From Clostridia bacterium (GTDB lineage Bacteria; Bacillota; Clostridia; TANB77; CAG-465), in NCBI GenBank assembly GCA_017626395.1, contig JAGAIU010000068.1, positions 1 to 64,000 of the forward strand: a DNA stretch of 64,000 bases, given 5' to 3'. Below the pieces are notes generated by a model that was not told the DNA's origin, searched no databases, and was given only the letters and a program-made list of their open reading frames with translations. Position 1 is the stretch's first letter. Every line of letters begins with the position of its first letter. This document shows positions 53,932 to 62,353 of this stretch, in pieces. The position numbers and the translations under genes are program-made.

Positions 53932-53963
53932 TTTTATTTTCCCCCTTTAAAATTATACAATAT

Positions 53964-53992
53964 ATTATATAATACTTTTTAAAATTTGTAAA
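53964..53992 (-). promoter_or_regulatory. Promoter of rpoZ
   Basis: TTTACA (53987-53992), 17 bp, TATAAT (53964-53969). Confidence 0.85.
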
Positions 53993-54005
53993 TATATATT
54001 TAAGA

Positions 54006-54875
54006 CTAAAACTCACAAATTGTTGTTATACCACAAGGTAAGAACTCATTGCTATTCTTTTGTTTTAATCCTATTTCGTCAAATGAAATATTAAGATTTT
54101 TTCTATTTATTGCATGTCTTAATACATTAGAAATTATCGTTCCAGATAATCCACCTGTATATGTATTTACAACCATAAATAATGGTTTATCTGAAAGAAT
54201 TTGAGAACATAGTTCAATAAGCTCATAAATATTCTTTTCTATACTCCATACTTCACCATTTTTTCCTCTTCCATATGAAGGTGGATCCATTATTATACAG
54301 TCATATTTATTTCCACGTCTAATTTCTCTTTTAACAAATTTAATTACATCATCTACTAAAAATCTTACAGGTCTATCTTTAAGCCCACTTGATACTAAAT
54401 TTTCTTTTGCCCAATTTGTCATACCTTGTGAAGAGTCAACATGACATACTTGAGCACCTGCATATGCACAAGCAATAGTTGCTCCACCAGTATATGCAAA
54501 TAAGTTTAGTACTTTTATTTCTCTTCCTTTTTTAGTTTCTTTAGATATTTTATCTATCATATAATCCCAGTTAACAGATTGTTCTGGGAATAGTCCAGTA
54601 TGTTTAAATCCCATTGGTTTTAAATTAAATGTTAAATCTCTATACTTGATAGACCAACTATCTTCCATTTTCTTTAATTTTTCCCAGTGACCACCACCAG
54701 TAGAACTACGAATATATCTAGCATGTGCTTTAGACCATAAAGCTTCATTTGTTTTATTTGGCCATACAATTTGTGGATCTGGTCTAATTAAGATATAGTT
54801 TCCCCATCTTTCCAGTTTTTCACCATTTGCCATATCTAGTAATTCATATTCATTTAATTCTTTACTATAACGCAT
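54006..54875 (-). CDS. Class I SAM-dependent methyltransferase (RlmI/RlmK-like)
   Basis: 289 residues. SAM motif I VLNLFAYTGGATIACAYAGA (about 121-140), VDSSQGMTNWAKENL, and catalytic-loop MDPPSYGRGKNGE (about 195-207) match the 23S rRNA cytosine methyltransferase group. The N-terminal 95 residues hold a degenerate beta domain (LERWGNYILIRPDPQIVWP) instead of the usual PUA. A rRNA target is inferred. It starts 30 bp from the divergent ylbJ. Confidence 0.9.
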   Translation of the reverse strand: MRYSKELNEYELLDMANGEKLERWGNYILIRPDPQIVWPNKTNEALWSKAHARYIRSSTGGGHWEKLKKMEDSWSIKYRDLTFNLKPMGFKHTGLFPEQSVNWDYMIDKISKETKKGREIKVLNLFAYTGGATIACAYAGAQVCHVDSSQGMTNWAKENLVSSGLKDRPVRFLVDDVIKFVKREIRRGNKYDCIIMDPPSYGRGKNGEVWSIEKNIYELIELCSQILSDKPLFMVVNTYTGGLSGTIISNVLRHAINRKNLNISFDEIGLKQKNSNEFLPCGITTICEF

Positions 54876-54905
54876 ATTATTTTCTCCTTTTTCATAAATA
54901 TTATT

Positions 54906-55970
54906 ATGATTAAAATTAATAAAAAAACAACTAGTGTAATGTTATTAATTATATGTTTATTGTTTTTGTTTGCATTCCAACAAACTAATTATATAACAGT
55001 TAAAAATACAGTAACTATATTTTTAAACTCTGTTTTACCATCTCTATTTCCATTTATACTATTTACTAATGTTTTAATTAATAGTGATACTATATCTCAA
55101 GTTACAACTATATTTAAAAAATATAGTAATATAATTTCCGTAATAATAATTGGATTTTTATGTGGCTACCCTATGGGAGCTAAAATAACTTACAAATATT
55201 ATCTAGATGATAAAATCTCAAAAAAACAAGCATATTTTTTAATGTCCTTTGTTAATAATTGTAATCCAATATTTATCCTATCTACAATAGGTATTTGTGT
55301 ATTTAATAATATATATATTGGATTAATTTTATGCATAAGTCATTATCTAAGCTCGCTTATAATTGGATTTATATATTTTACACATAATAGTATTATACAC
55401 GAAATTGAAGAAAAATCAAATATTTTTAAGCAAAATAGCTTTAAAAAGTTACATAAGAGTTTTTTTGAAATAGTAGACGATTCAATTAAATCTTCTTTTA
55501 TAGTACTAGGTAATATTTTAGCTTTTATATTAATTTTTAATTTAATATTTGCTATTTTGGAAAATATACTACTAAAACTAAATGTATCAATTAATATAAT
55601 ATATATTCTCTCATCCATATTTGAAGTAACAAACGGTTGTAGATTACTTTACCTAAATTCTACTTTAAGCAATAATTTGGTAATTCCTATTATATCTTTT
55701 GCTTTAGGATTTAGTGGCTTTTCTATAATATTCCAGATTTATTCTTGCATATATAAAGCAGGAATAAAATTAATCCATATAGTTAAATATAAATTACTTC
55801 AAGGAACACTATCTTTTTTCATTACTTATATTATTTTAATGTTAAAAGATAATACAGTAAAAAATATCAATTTAGATTTGCTTAACTTTAATGCAACATC
55901 ATACTTTATAATATTCACTTCTTTACTTTTTATATTTGTTTACACAATAAAAAAAGTAACTCAAAAATAA
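54906..55970 (+). CDS. ylbJ: Sporulation integral membrane protein YlbJ
   Basis: 354 residues with about eight membrane helices of the nucleoside-recognition (Gate) type. YlbJ motifs: SVLPSLFPFILFTNVL (about 42-57), GFLCGYPMGAKIT (about 78-90), FVNNCNPIFILSTIG (about 109-123) and a repeat-like GFSGFSIIFQIYS (about 273-285). Required for spore cortex formation in Bacillus. The ATG has no good ribosome site, only AT-rich sequence, and the divergent methyltransferase starts 30 bp away, so its promoter must lie inside that gene. A hairpin at 55955-55989 follows but lacks a U-tract. Confidence 0.9.
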   Translation: MIKINKKTTSVMLLIICLLFLFAFQQTNYITVKNTVTIFLNSVLPSLFPFILFTNVLINSDTISQVTTIFKKYSNIISVIIIGFLCGYPMGAKITYKYYLDDKISKKQAYFLMSFVNNCNPIFILSTIGICVFNNIYIGLILCISHYLSSLIIGFIYFTHNSIIHEIEEKSNIFKQNSFKKLHKSFFEIVDDSIKSSFIVLGNILAFILIFNLIFAILENILLKLNVSINIIYILSSIFEVTNGCRLLYLNSTLSNNLVIPIISFALGFSGFSIIFQIYSCIYKAGIKLIHIVKYKLLQGTLSFFITYIILMLKDNTVKNINLDLLNFNATSYFIIFTSLLFIFVYTIKKVTQK

Positions 55971-56086
55971 TTAATATTTTTAAGTTACTCTATATAAATT
56001 AAAGAAGGGGGGTAAACTTTTCGTTTACACTATTATTATATACAATACTTTTAGTTTTATTCATAAATTTAAAAGGAGGTGATAAA

Positions 56087-56299
56087 ATGGATAAAAACCA
56101 ACCTTTTTTCGACCCATATAATTTTAACAATATGCAAAACAATATTCCACAGCAAACTCCAATGGATCCTGCACTAGACAATCTTACAAATCCTATGATG
56201 TATTATGAACAGCAATATATGTATTACAGGTATCTTACTCAAGTATTAGAGTATAAAATAAAGTTAAAAGAGTTAGAAAAACTTTCTAAAGAGCAATAA
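56087..56299 (+). CDS. Small Tyr/Gln/Asn/Pro-rich protein (70 aa), coat-like
   Basis: 70 residues, compositionally biased in the first half (PFFDPYNFNNMQNNIPQQTPM, MMYYEQQYMYYRYL), with a Lys-rich helical end. The start follows a perfect AAAAGGAGGTGATAAA. Such Tyr/Gln/Asn-rich small proteins are often spore coat or crust components; next to ylbJ this is plausible but unproven. Confidence 0.75.
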   Translation: MDKNQPFFDPYNFNNMQNNIPQQTPMDPALDNLTNPMMYYEQQYMYYRYLTQVLEYKIKLKELEKLSKEQ

Positions 56300-56304
56300 A
56301 GACA

Positions 56305-56334
56305 AAGGAGTAGAAAAAAATTACTACTCCTTCA
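56305..56334. terminator. Hairpin between the 70-aa gene and fabG
   Basis: AAGGAGTAG/CTACTCCTT stem (56305-56332); U-tract is weak on both sides. Confidence 0.65.
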
Positions 56335-56337
56335 TCT

Positions 56338-57075
56338 TTATATTACAAGTCCTCCATTTGGACTTATTACTTGTCCTGTTATATATCTAGCTTCATATGA
56401 TGCTAAAAATTTAACTGATGCCGCTACATCTTCTACTGTACCAATTTTACCAAGTGGTATTTCTTCCTTTAAAACATTTAAATCGTCTTTAGATAGTGCA
56501 CCTAGCATGTCTGTAGATATCGCACCTGGTGCTACAACATTTACTGTAATATTTGATGGTGCAAGTTCTTTGGCAAGAGCTTTGCTCATACCAATAATTG
56601 CAGCTTTTGATGTAGAATATGCAACTTCAAGAGATGCTCCTACCATTCCCCATATTGAAGAAATATTTATTATAGTACCATCTTTTCTAGGTAACATTGA
56701 TTTTTTAAGTACTGATTGTGTAGTATTAAATACACCTAAGATATTTACATTTAACATTCTTTGAATTTCTTCTTGTGTTATATCTATAAACAACTTGTAC
56801 TCACTAATTCCTGCATTATTTACAAGTACATCTACTTTTCCAAATGTACCTATAACATAATCTACCATCTTATCTACTTCTTCTCTTTTGGTTATATCTG
56901 CTTTATATATTATTACACTGCATCCATTTTTGGCTAGTGCCTCACATAATTCTTTTGCTGCTTCTTCAGAAGTATTATAATTGATACATACATTATATCC
57001 AGCATAAGCAAAATCCTTTGCTATAGCCCTTCCTATCCCTTTTGCAGCTCCTGTTACTATTACTGTTTTATTCAT
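56338..57075 (-). CDS. fabG: 3-oxoacyl-ACP reductase family SDR
   Basis: 245 residues of the classical SDR family: cofactor TGAAKGIGRAIA (8-19), NNAG (about 87-90), the Ser-Tyr-Lys triad (NISSIWG about 138-144 and YSTSKAA about 154-160), and GAISTDM. It reduces the beta-keto group in fatty-acid synthesis with NADPH. It is not beside other fab genes, so another SDR substrate is possible. Confidence 0.88.
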   Translation of the reverse strand: MNKTVIVTGAAKGIGRAIAKDFAYAGYNVCINYNTSEEAAKELCEALAKNGCSVIIYKADITKREEVDKMVDYVIGTFGKVDVLVNNAGISEYKLFIDITQEEIQRMLNVNILGVFNTTQSVLKKSMLPRKDGTIINISSIWGMVGASLEVAYSTSKAAIIGMSKALAKELAPSNITVNVVAPGAISTDMLGALSKDDLNVLKEEIPLGKIGTVEDVAASVKFLASYEARYITGQVISPNGGLVI

Positions 57076-57111
57076 TTCACATCCCTCATATATATTGTAA
57101 CATAAAACAAT

Positions 57112-57143
57112 AAAAAAAGTACATACCTAAATATGTACTTTTT
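57112..57143 (-). terminator. Terminator of the 567-aa gene
   Basis: Twelve-bp stem AAAAAGTACATA/TATGTACTTTTT with U run. Confidence 0.92.
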
Positions 57144-57151
57144 AATTTATA

Positions 57152-58855
57152 TTATTCTATTTCTGGTCCCTTTTTCTCATCTTTATTTTTTTCATCTTTC
57201 TTTACTTCTGCTACTTTTTGACCATTTTCAATAGCTTCTGCTTCTTTTTCAGCTACTTCCTCTCTAGAATTTACAGCTCCAGATAATCCACCAATAAAGA
57301 ATTCTTGTGAACCATCAACTGGTTGATATTCATTTACTTCTTTTTCCGGCTCTACATTTTGTGGTTCATTTTTTTCTACTTTAGCATCTTCTTTCTTTGG
57401 AAGTGGTAATCTTTCATTTTTGTTAAACATTCCAGAAATTTTATCTGCAGCTCTATCTCTAAATCTTTCTAATCCAGCAGCATGTGTTCTAAATTCTTCA
57501 ACATTTACTACTGATTGATATTTTTCATCTAATTCTGCTAATTGATTTTCAAGATTTGCTCTATCTTCATCGGATAAACTTTGTACATTTAATCTACTTT
57601 CTAAATCTGCTCTTCGAGAAGCATATTCATTTTTAGCATTTTCAAAACTTTCTTCAAGATTTTCTGGATGTGCATCTCCTATAGTTTCAACAGCTTTTCT
57701 TACCATTTCGCCTTTAGCTAATTTAACAAGATTTGCTCTAGTTTTATTAAATTTAATTCTATTAATAGGGTTTATTGATTTGTTTGCTTTATCCATAGCT
57801 TCTAGTATTATCCCTCTTGTTTCAGGATCATTTAACATTTCAACTCTTTGTGCATCTGTTATTTTATCACTTACATAATTTTCTAACATAGCCATTGAAG
57901 ATTTAGTATTTAATACATTACCAGGATTAAATCCAAGCATCATTAAATAGTTTGGTTTTAAATCTGCAGGAACTCCTCCCTCCATAACCGGTGCTCCATT
58001 ATTCTTTCCCTGTTGAGATGCTTGTTGCTCCTCTTTTGGCTCTTCTTGTTGTTGTTCTTCTTGATCCATTTTCTCTAAATCATCACTAATTTCTGACATA
58101 TCATTAGTAACAATTCTTCCATTTTCATCTAATTGACCAATAGAATTTTTTATTTTTTCGTCTGCTTTAACAAAGGCATCTCCACCATTAACTCTAGCTT
58201 CCATAGTTTCAGCTAAATCTTGTATAGCCATTTTTCTTACTGCCATTTGTGATTCTGCAATTTTATGTAGAGTTGCAAACAATCCTGTTTTTTCTTCTTT
58301 ATTTCCAATTTTTTCTTTTAGAGCTTCAAGTCTTTTAAGTTTTTCTTCTTGACCTTCTTTACCTCTACATTCATTTATTTCAGCATCTACTTTATTTAGT
58401 AATTCTTGTACTTTACCAACTTTTTCAGCTTCGTCTTTAGCCATTTTATTTCCATAAAGTTCATTAATTTTGTTATTTCTATCTGTAGTAATATCTATTA
58501 ATTGTGTTCTAGCATTTGCATATTGAGTTTGAACTTCTGGATCATCCATTTCTAGTTTGTATGATTCAAATTTACTTTTCATTTCTGGATCTGTTATATC
58601 TTCTTCACTTTGAATGTTTTTAGGTAAATTATTTTCTTCTTTAAATCTTCTAAACTTTAAGTTTTTCAAAAATCCATCTAATTTTGCCAATTCACTTTTA
58701 ATAGATGATTTTGTTTCTTTAAAATTAATTTCATTTGTTTCCTTTTGATAAGTTTCAAATGTAGCCTCTTGTTCTACTCTTTCCTCTTTTGTATTTGTAG
58801 TATTAACGTCTGGGTCAGTATTAGTTTTAGCATTTTGATTTATATTTTCTGCCAT
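57152..58855 (-). CDS. Large charged coiled-coil protein (567 aa), function unknown
   Basis: No family recognised. 567 residues, Glu/Lys/Asn/Gln-rich, no signal peptide or membrane helix. Helical coiled-coil regions span about 45-215 and 380-470; a Gln/Glu low-complexity stretch (about 265-285) divides them. A more ordered middle (VPADLKPNYLMMLGFNPGNVL, LNDPETRGIILEAMDKA, about 298-350) may be a globular domain. The tail is acidic with EPEKEV repeats. It follows a 43-codon ORF in one transcript. Confidence 0.8.
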   Translation of the reverse strand: MAENINQNAKTNTDPDVNTTNTKEERVEQEATFETYQKETNEINFKETKSSIKSELAKLDGFLKNLKFRRFKEENNLPKNIQSEEDITDPEMKSKFESYKLEMDDPEVQTQYANARTQLIDITTDRNNKINELYGNKMAKDEAEKVGKVQELLNKVDAEINECRGKEGQEEKLKRLEALKEKIGNKEEKTGLFATLHKIAESQMAVRKMAIQDLAETMEARVNGGDAFVKADEKIKNSIGQLDENGRIVTNDMSEISDDLEKMDQEEQQQEEPKEEQQASQQGKNNGAPVMEGGVPADLKPNYLMMLGFNPGNVLNTKSSMAMLENYVSDKITDAQRVEMLNDPETRGIILEAMDKANKSINPINRIKFNKTRANLVKLAKGEMVRKAVETIGDAHPENLEESFENAKNEYASRRADLESRLNVQSLSDEDRANLENQLAELDEKYQSVVNVEEFRTHAAGLERFRDRAADKISGMFNKNERLPLPKKEDAKVEKNEPQNVEPEKEVNEYQPVDGSQEFFIGGLSGAVNSREEVAEKEAEAIENGQKVAEVKKDEKNKDEKKGPEIE

Positions 58856-58875
58856 TTTTTCTACCTCCTTAATTT

Positions 58876-59007
58876 TTAATATTTATTTACATATTTTTTT
58901 AACGATTCGATAAACTCAAGGTGAGCATCAGCCTCTACCTCTTGTTTTAAATCGTTTACATCATTTTGTAATGCATCAAATTGAGCTTCTAATTCTTCAA
59001 CTGTCAT
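58876..59007 (-). CDS. Small coiled-coil protein (43 aa)
   Basis: An ATG at 59007 follows AGGGGGAATATTT and a near-consensus promoter. The 43 codons encode MTVEELEAQF, then DALQNDVNDLKQEVEA and an ending ESLKKYVNKY, with heptad-like hydrophobic spacing. It is the first ORF of the transcript that continues into the 567-aa coiled-coil gene, 20 bp downstream. A partner or a leader peptide is possible. Confidence 0.75.
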   Translation of the reverse strand: MTVEELEAQFDALQNDVNDLKQEVEADAHLEFIESLKKYVNKY

Positions 59008-59038
59008 AAATATTCCCCCTATCAACCTCTATACTAAA

Positions 59039-59067
59039 ATTATATAATATAAAAAAATTAAAGTCAA
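59039..59067 (-). promoter_or_regulatory. Promoter of the 43-aa/567-aa operon
   Basis: TTGACT (59062-59067), 17 bp, TATAAT (59039-59044). Confidence 0.85.
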
Positions 59068-59087
59068 TAACATTGTTTTTAATTTAC

Positions 59088-59119
59088 ATAAAAAAGTCTT
59101 GGTTTTACCCAAGACTTTT
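59088..59119 (-). terminator. Terminator of galE
   Basis: AAAAGTCTTGG/CCAAGACTTTT stem (59092-59119) with a U-rich tail. Confidence 0.88.
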
Positions 59120-59122
59120 ACA

Positions 59123-60130
59123 TTATTTATGATTTTTTTCAAAATTCCAAGAATCTCTACACATATCTTCAAGCGTTTTTTGTGCTTCAAATCCAAGTTC
59201 TTCTTTAGCTTTTTTGGGATCAGAATAGCAAGCAGCTATATCCCCTGCTCTTCTTTCAGCTATTCTATACGGTACTGCTATATTATTTGCTTTTTCAAAA
59301 GCTTTAACCATATCTAATACACTATATCCTACTCCTGTTCCTAAATTGTATATATGCATTCCAGATTTATCTTTCTTTAATCTTTCTAATGCTTTAATGT
59401 GTCCAACAGCAAGATCTACAACGTGAATATAATCTCTTACACCTGTACCATCTTTTGTATCATAATCATTACCAAATACAGATAATTCTTTTAATTTACC
59501 AGCTGCCACTTTTTGAATATATGGCATTAAATTTGCTGGAATTCCTTTAGGATCTTCACCAATAAGACCACTTTCATGTGCTCCAACTGGATTGAAATAT
59601 CTAAGTATAGCGATATTCCATTCATTATCTGATTTATATAAATCTTGTAATATTTGCTCTACCATTAATTTAGATGTTCCATATGGATTTGTTGTTCCAC
59701 CAACTTTACATTCTTCTGTAATAGGGATAATTTCCGGATCTCCATATACAGTTGCAGATGATGAAAATACTAATGTTTTTACATTATGCTTTTTCATTTC
59801 ATCTAATAGTACAAGTACTGTTGAAACATTATTTGTATAATATTCAACTGGTTTTTGTACAGATTCTCCTACAGCTTTATATGCAGCAAAATCTATTACA
59901 GCATCTATATCATTTTCAGTAAAGATTTTTTCAAGTATATTTCTATCTATCATATCTCCTTCGTATAATTTTATATCTTTACCTGTGATTTTTTTAACAT
60001 TTTCTAAAGCTTCTGGATTACTGTTTGAGAAATTATCTAATACTACAATTTCTTCCCCTCTATTTAATAGTTCTACACAAGTATGAGTTCCTATATATCC
60101 AGCTCCACCTGTTACTAATATTTTTGACAT
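59123..60130 (-). CDS. galE: UDP-glucose 4-epimerase
   Basis: 335 residues. NAD motif [12 protein letters not shown] (5-16), [10 protein letters not shown] (catalytic Ser, about 121-130), [12 protein letters not shown] (Tyr and Lys, about 146-157) and [13 protein letters not shown] near 226-238 make the extended SDR site complete. It converts UDP-glucose and UDP-galactose for surface glycans. An in-frame ATG lies at 60142, but AAAGGATGG is spaced for the ATG at 60130. It sits beside a glycan cluster. Confidence 0.95.
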   Translation of the reverse strand: MSKILVTGGAGYIGTHTCVELLNRGEEIVVLDNFSNSNPEALENVKKITGKDIKLYEGDMIDRNILEKIFTENDIDAVIDFAAYKAVGESVQKPVEYYTNNVSTVLVLLDEMKKHNVKTLVFSSSATVYGDPEIIPITEECKVGGTTNPYGTSKLMVEQILQDLYKSDNEWNIAILRYFNPVGAHESGLIGEDPKGIPANLMPYIQKVAAGKLKELSVFGNDYDTKDGTGVRDYIHVVDLAVGHIKALERLKKDKSGMHIYNLGTGVGYSVLDMVKAFEKANNIAVPYRIAERRAGDIAACYSDPKKAKEELGFEAQKTLEDMCRDSWNFEKNHK

Positions 60131-60188
60131 AATTAATACCATCCTTTCATTATTTGTTATATTTATATTTTACTTTAAAATCGTGTAC

Positions 60189-60217
60189 ATTATATAATAA
60201 TATTGTGAAAAAATCAA
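60189..60217 (-). promoter_or_regulatory. Promoter of galE
   Basis: TTGATT (60212-60217), 17 bp, TATAAT (60189-60194). Confidence 0.72.
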
Positions 60218-60224
60218 CAAAATG

Positions 60225-61118
60225 TTACCATTTAGTTACCCTTGATTGACTTAAATAGTTAGCAAATGTTGATAAAGGCATATCTCTATTTGCATATATT
60301 CTAGTTATTTTATACATATCTGTTACTTCATTTGAATCATATACTCCACCTAGCATTTCAAGTCCAAAATCATAATAGTCTTTTATTATATCTAGTGTAG
60401 TTTGATTGTATCTACCACTTGGATAACAATATACTGTTACTTCTTGGCCTGTTATTTCTTCAAGTCTTTGTTTAGAACCCACAGCTTCTTCTAATTGTTC
60501 TTCATATGTCATTTGATCTAAATATTGATGTGTTTTAGTATGTGACTCAATTTTTACAAGACCACTATCTGCAATTTCTTTTAGTTGTTCTTCTGTTAAA
60601 TAATTCTCACCATTTATATAATCTGTTATTATGAATATTGTAGCTTTTTGATTATATTTTTTAAGAAGTGGGAATGCATTGTTATAGAAATAAACAAAAC
60701 AATCATCAAAAGTTAATCCTACAGGTTTTTCATATTTATATAATTCATCCATTTCATCCATAAAAATTGTTTGATATCCATTTTCAGTTATATATTTTAG
60801 CTGTTCTTCTAAAGTTGAAGGTCTTAAAAAGTTTTGAGTATCTGGATAGCTACCATAATCATCTAAAATAAAGTGGTACATAAATATAGGAACTATTGCT
60901 CTCATATTTTCTGGTACTTTATATACTTCACCATTTACTTTTTCAGAGCTATTTAAATTTACATCACTATTATTTCCTGTTTCACCTAAATTAAGTAAAA
61001 GATCTTTTTCAAATACTGTCTTTGATAGTACTACTCCCACTATACCTATAATAATTACAACTATAATTAATATTATAAGTCCTGTTAATTTTTTACTTTT
61101 TCCTTCCTTATTTTTCAT
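60225..61118 (-). CDS. Membrane-anchored polysaccharide deacetylase (PgaB-type NodB domain)
   Basis: 297 residues. One membrane helix (about 10-31), a linker rich in Asn and Ser, then a NodB domain: PIFMYHFI (about 78-85), LTFDDCFVYFY (catalytic Asp, about 136-146), ESHTKTHQYLDQMT (His pair, about 190-203) and CYPSGRYN (about 230-237). It probably removes N-acetyl groups from an exported glycan. The GGAGG at about 61126 fixes the ATG at 61118, 12 bp after the stop of the glycosyltransferase. Confidence 0.92.
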   Translation of the reverse strand: MKNKEGKSKKLTGLIILIIVVIIIGIVGVVLSKTVFEKDLLLNLGETGNNSDVNLNSSEKVNGEVYKVPENMRAIVPIFMYHFILDDYGSYPDTQNFLRPSTLEEQLKYITENGYQTIFMDEMDELYKYEKPVGLTFDDCFVYFYNNAFPLLKKYNQKATIFIITDYINGENYLTEEQLKEIADSGLVKIESHTKTHQYLDQMTYEEQLEEAVGSKQRLEEITGQEVTVYCYPSGRYNQTTLDIIKDYYDFGLEMLGGVYDSNEVTDMYKITRIYANRDMPLSTFANYLSQSRVTKW

Positions 61119-61129
61119 TACATATCCTC

Positions 61130-62263
61130 CTATTTTAATATTTCTATCCATTCGTTTACAACATTTTCACTATAGTATTTCTTAACATACTCTTTTGAAT
61201 TTTTAGATATTGTATTCCATTTTTCTTCATCTTCAATTAATTGCTTTGCCTCTTTAGCCATCTTTTCTTTATCTCTATTATCTACCAATATTCCATTATA
61301 CCCATTTTGTATAATCTCTTTTGGTCCTACATCTATATTAAAGCTTATACATGGAACACCACATTCCATTGCTTCACAAAGAACTAAAGAAAAGCTTTCA
61401 CCAAGAGATGTTAAAATAAATAGTTTAGATTTAGCAAGCTCTTCATTGATTTCATCTGAAGAGATCCTTCCTAAAAGCTTAACCTTTTCTTGCAGATTTA
61501 ATCCTCTTATTTTCTCTTCTAATGCTGCTCTTTGTGATCCTTCACCTGCTATTTTTAAAGTAATATTCTTGTTTTCTTTATATAGAATAGCAAATACATC
61601 AATTAAAGTTTCAAAATCTTTTTCTTTTTCTAATCTTCCAACACTAATTATTTGATTATTATTATATTGAGCTGTATATTCTTTAGTGTTTTTATCTATC
61701 ATATTAGGAATATTTACAACGTTTGCTTTACTATTTGAACTCTTTAAAATTTCATCATATTCACGTTTGGCTCTATCAGTCATAACAACAACTTTGTCTA
61801 TATTTTTAAAATATTTTCTTATTTTAGCAATATACTTTTCTGTCATTATATATGAATGCTCTTGTGATATATTTAGTGTATCTCTTCTTTTTATTTGTTT
61901 AGAAAATTCTATTCTTGAAGAAACTATAATATCTGTATCTAATTTTTTTAAATATTTCTTTAATTTAATAGATTTATATATACCGCATTTAATCATGATA
62001 TAAGACTCTTTTAAAAATCTTAATATTCTCTTATGTTTAAGAGCATGATAAAAAGCTTTATGATTAGGTCCAAAATCTGATAAAAATTCTACTTCAACTC
62101 TTTTATCTATCTCATAAAAAGACTGCCCATTTAACATATCATAAATAGACAAGATTTTTATTTTATATTTATTAATTTTAGCTAATTCATTAATTAAAGT
62201 TATAGTTTGTTTTTCAAGTCCACCATAATTTAAATGTAACATTAAAAACGTTATTTTTTTCAA
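61130..62263 (-). CDS. GT4-type glycosyltransferase
   Basis: 377 residues. The C-terminal donor domain shows VGRLEKEKDFETLIDVF (about 205-221), LKIAGEGSQRAALE and the E-x7-E nucleotide-sugar motif ESFSLVLCEAMECGVP (about 290-305). The N-terminal half is the acceptor domain (LNYGGLEKQTITLINEL). Start is TTG at 62263, six nt after GGAGGG; no ATG is near. It adds a sugar to a membrane-linked glycan, and is co-transcribed with the deacetylase. Confidence 0.93.
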   Translation of the reverse strand: MKKITFLMLHLNYGGLEKQTITLINELAKINKYKIKILSIYDMLNGQSFYEIDKRVEVEFLSDFGPNHKAFYHALKHKRILRFLKESYIMIKCGIYKSIKLKKYLKKLDTDIIVSSRIEFSKQIKRRDTLNISQEHSYIMTEKYIAKIRKYFKNIDKVVVMTDRAKREYDEILKSSNSKANVVNIPNMIDKNTKEYTAQYNNNQIISVGRLEKEKDFETLIDVFAILYKENKNITLKIAGEGSQRAALEEKIRGLNLQEKVKLLGRISSDEINEELAKSKLFILTSLGESFSLVLCEAMECGVPCISFNIDVGPKEIIQNGYNGILVDNRDKEKMAKEAKQLIEDEEKWNTISKNSKEYVKKYYSENVVNEWIEILK

Positions 62264-62301
62264 AATATTCCCTCCAAATTTTGTTTAAATATTTCTAAAT
62301 C

Positions 62302-62331
62302 ATTATATAATAAAAGCCAATTGTTTGTCAA
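62302..62331 (-). promoter_or_regulatory. Promoter of the glycosyltransferase-deacetylase operon
   Basis: TTGACA (62326-62331), 18 bp, TATAAT (62302-62307). The -35 lies in the loop of the upstream terminator. Confidence 0.78.
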
Positions 62332-62341
62332 CAATCGGCTT
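62312..62341 (-). terminator. Terminator of the flippase gene
   Basis: AAGCC-A-ATTGTT / AACAAT-C-GGCTT stem (62314-62341), loop TGTC, then UUUUA. Confidence 0.68.
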
Positions 62342-62353
62342 AACTCTATATCT

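Noticed and set aside
59099-59317. Plus-strand ORF at the end of galE
   Set aside because: Antisense of the galE 3' end, with the start inside the galE terminator.
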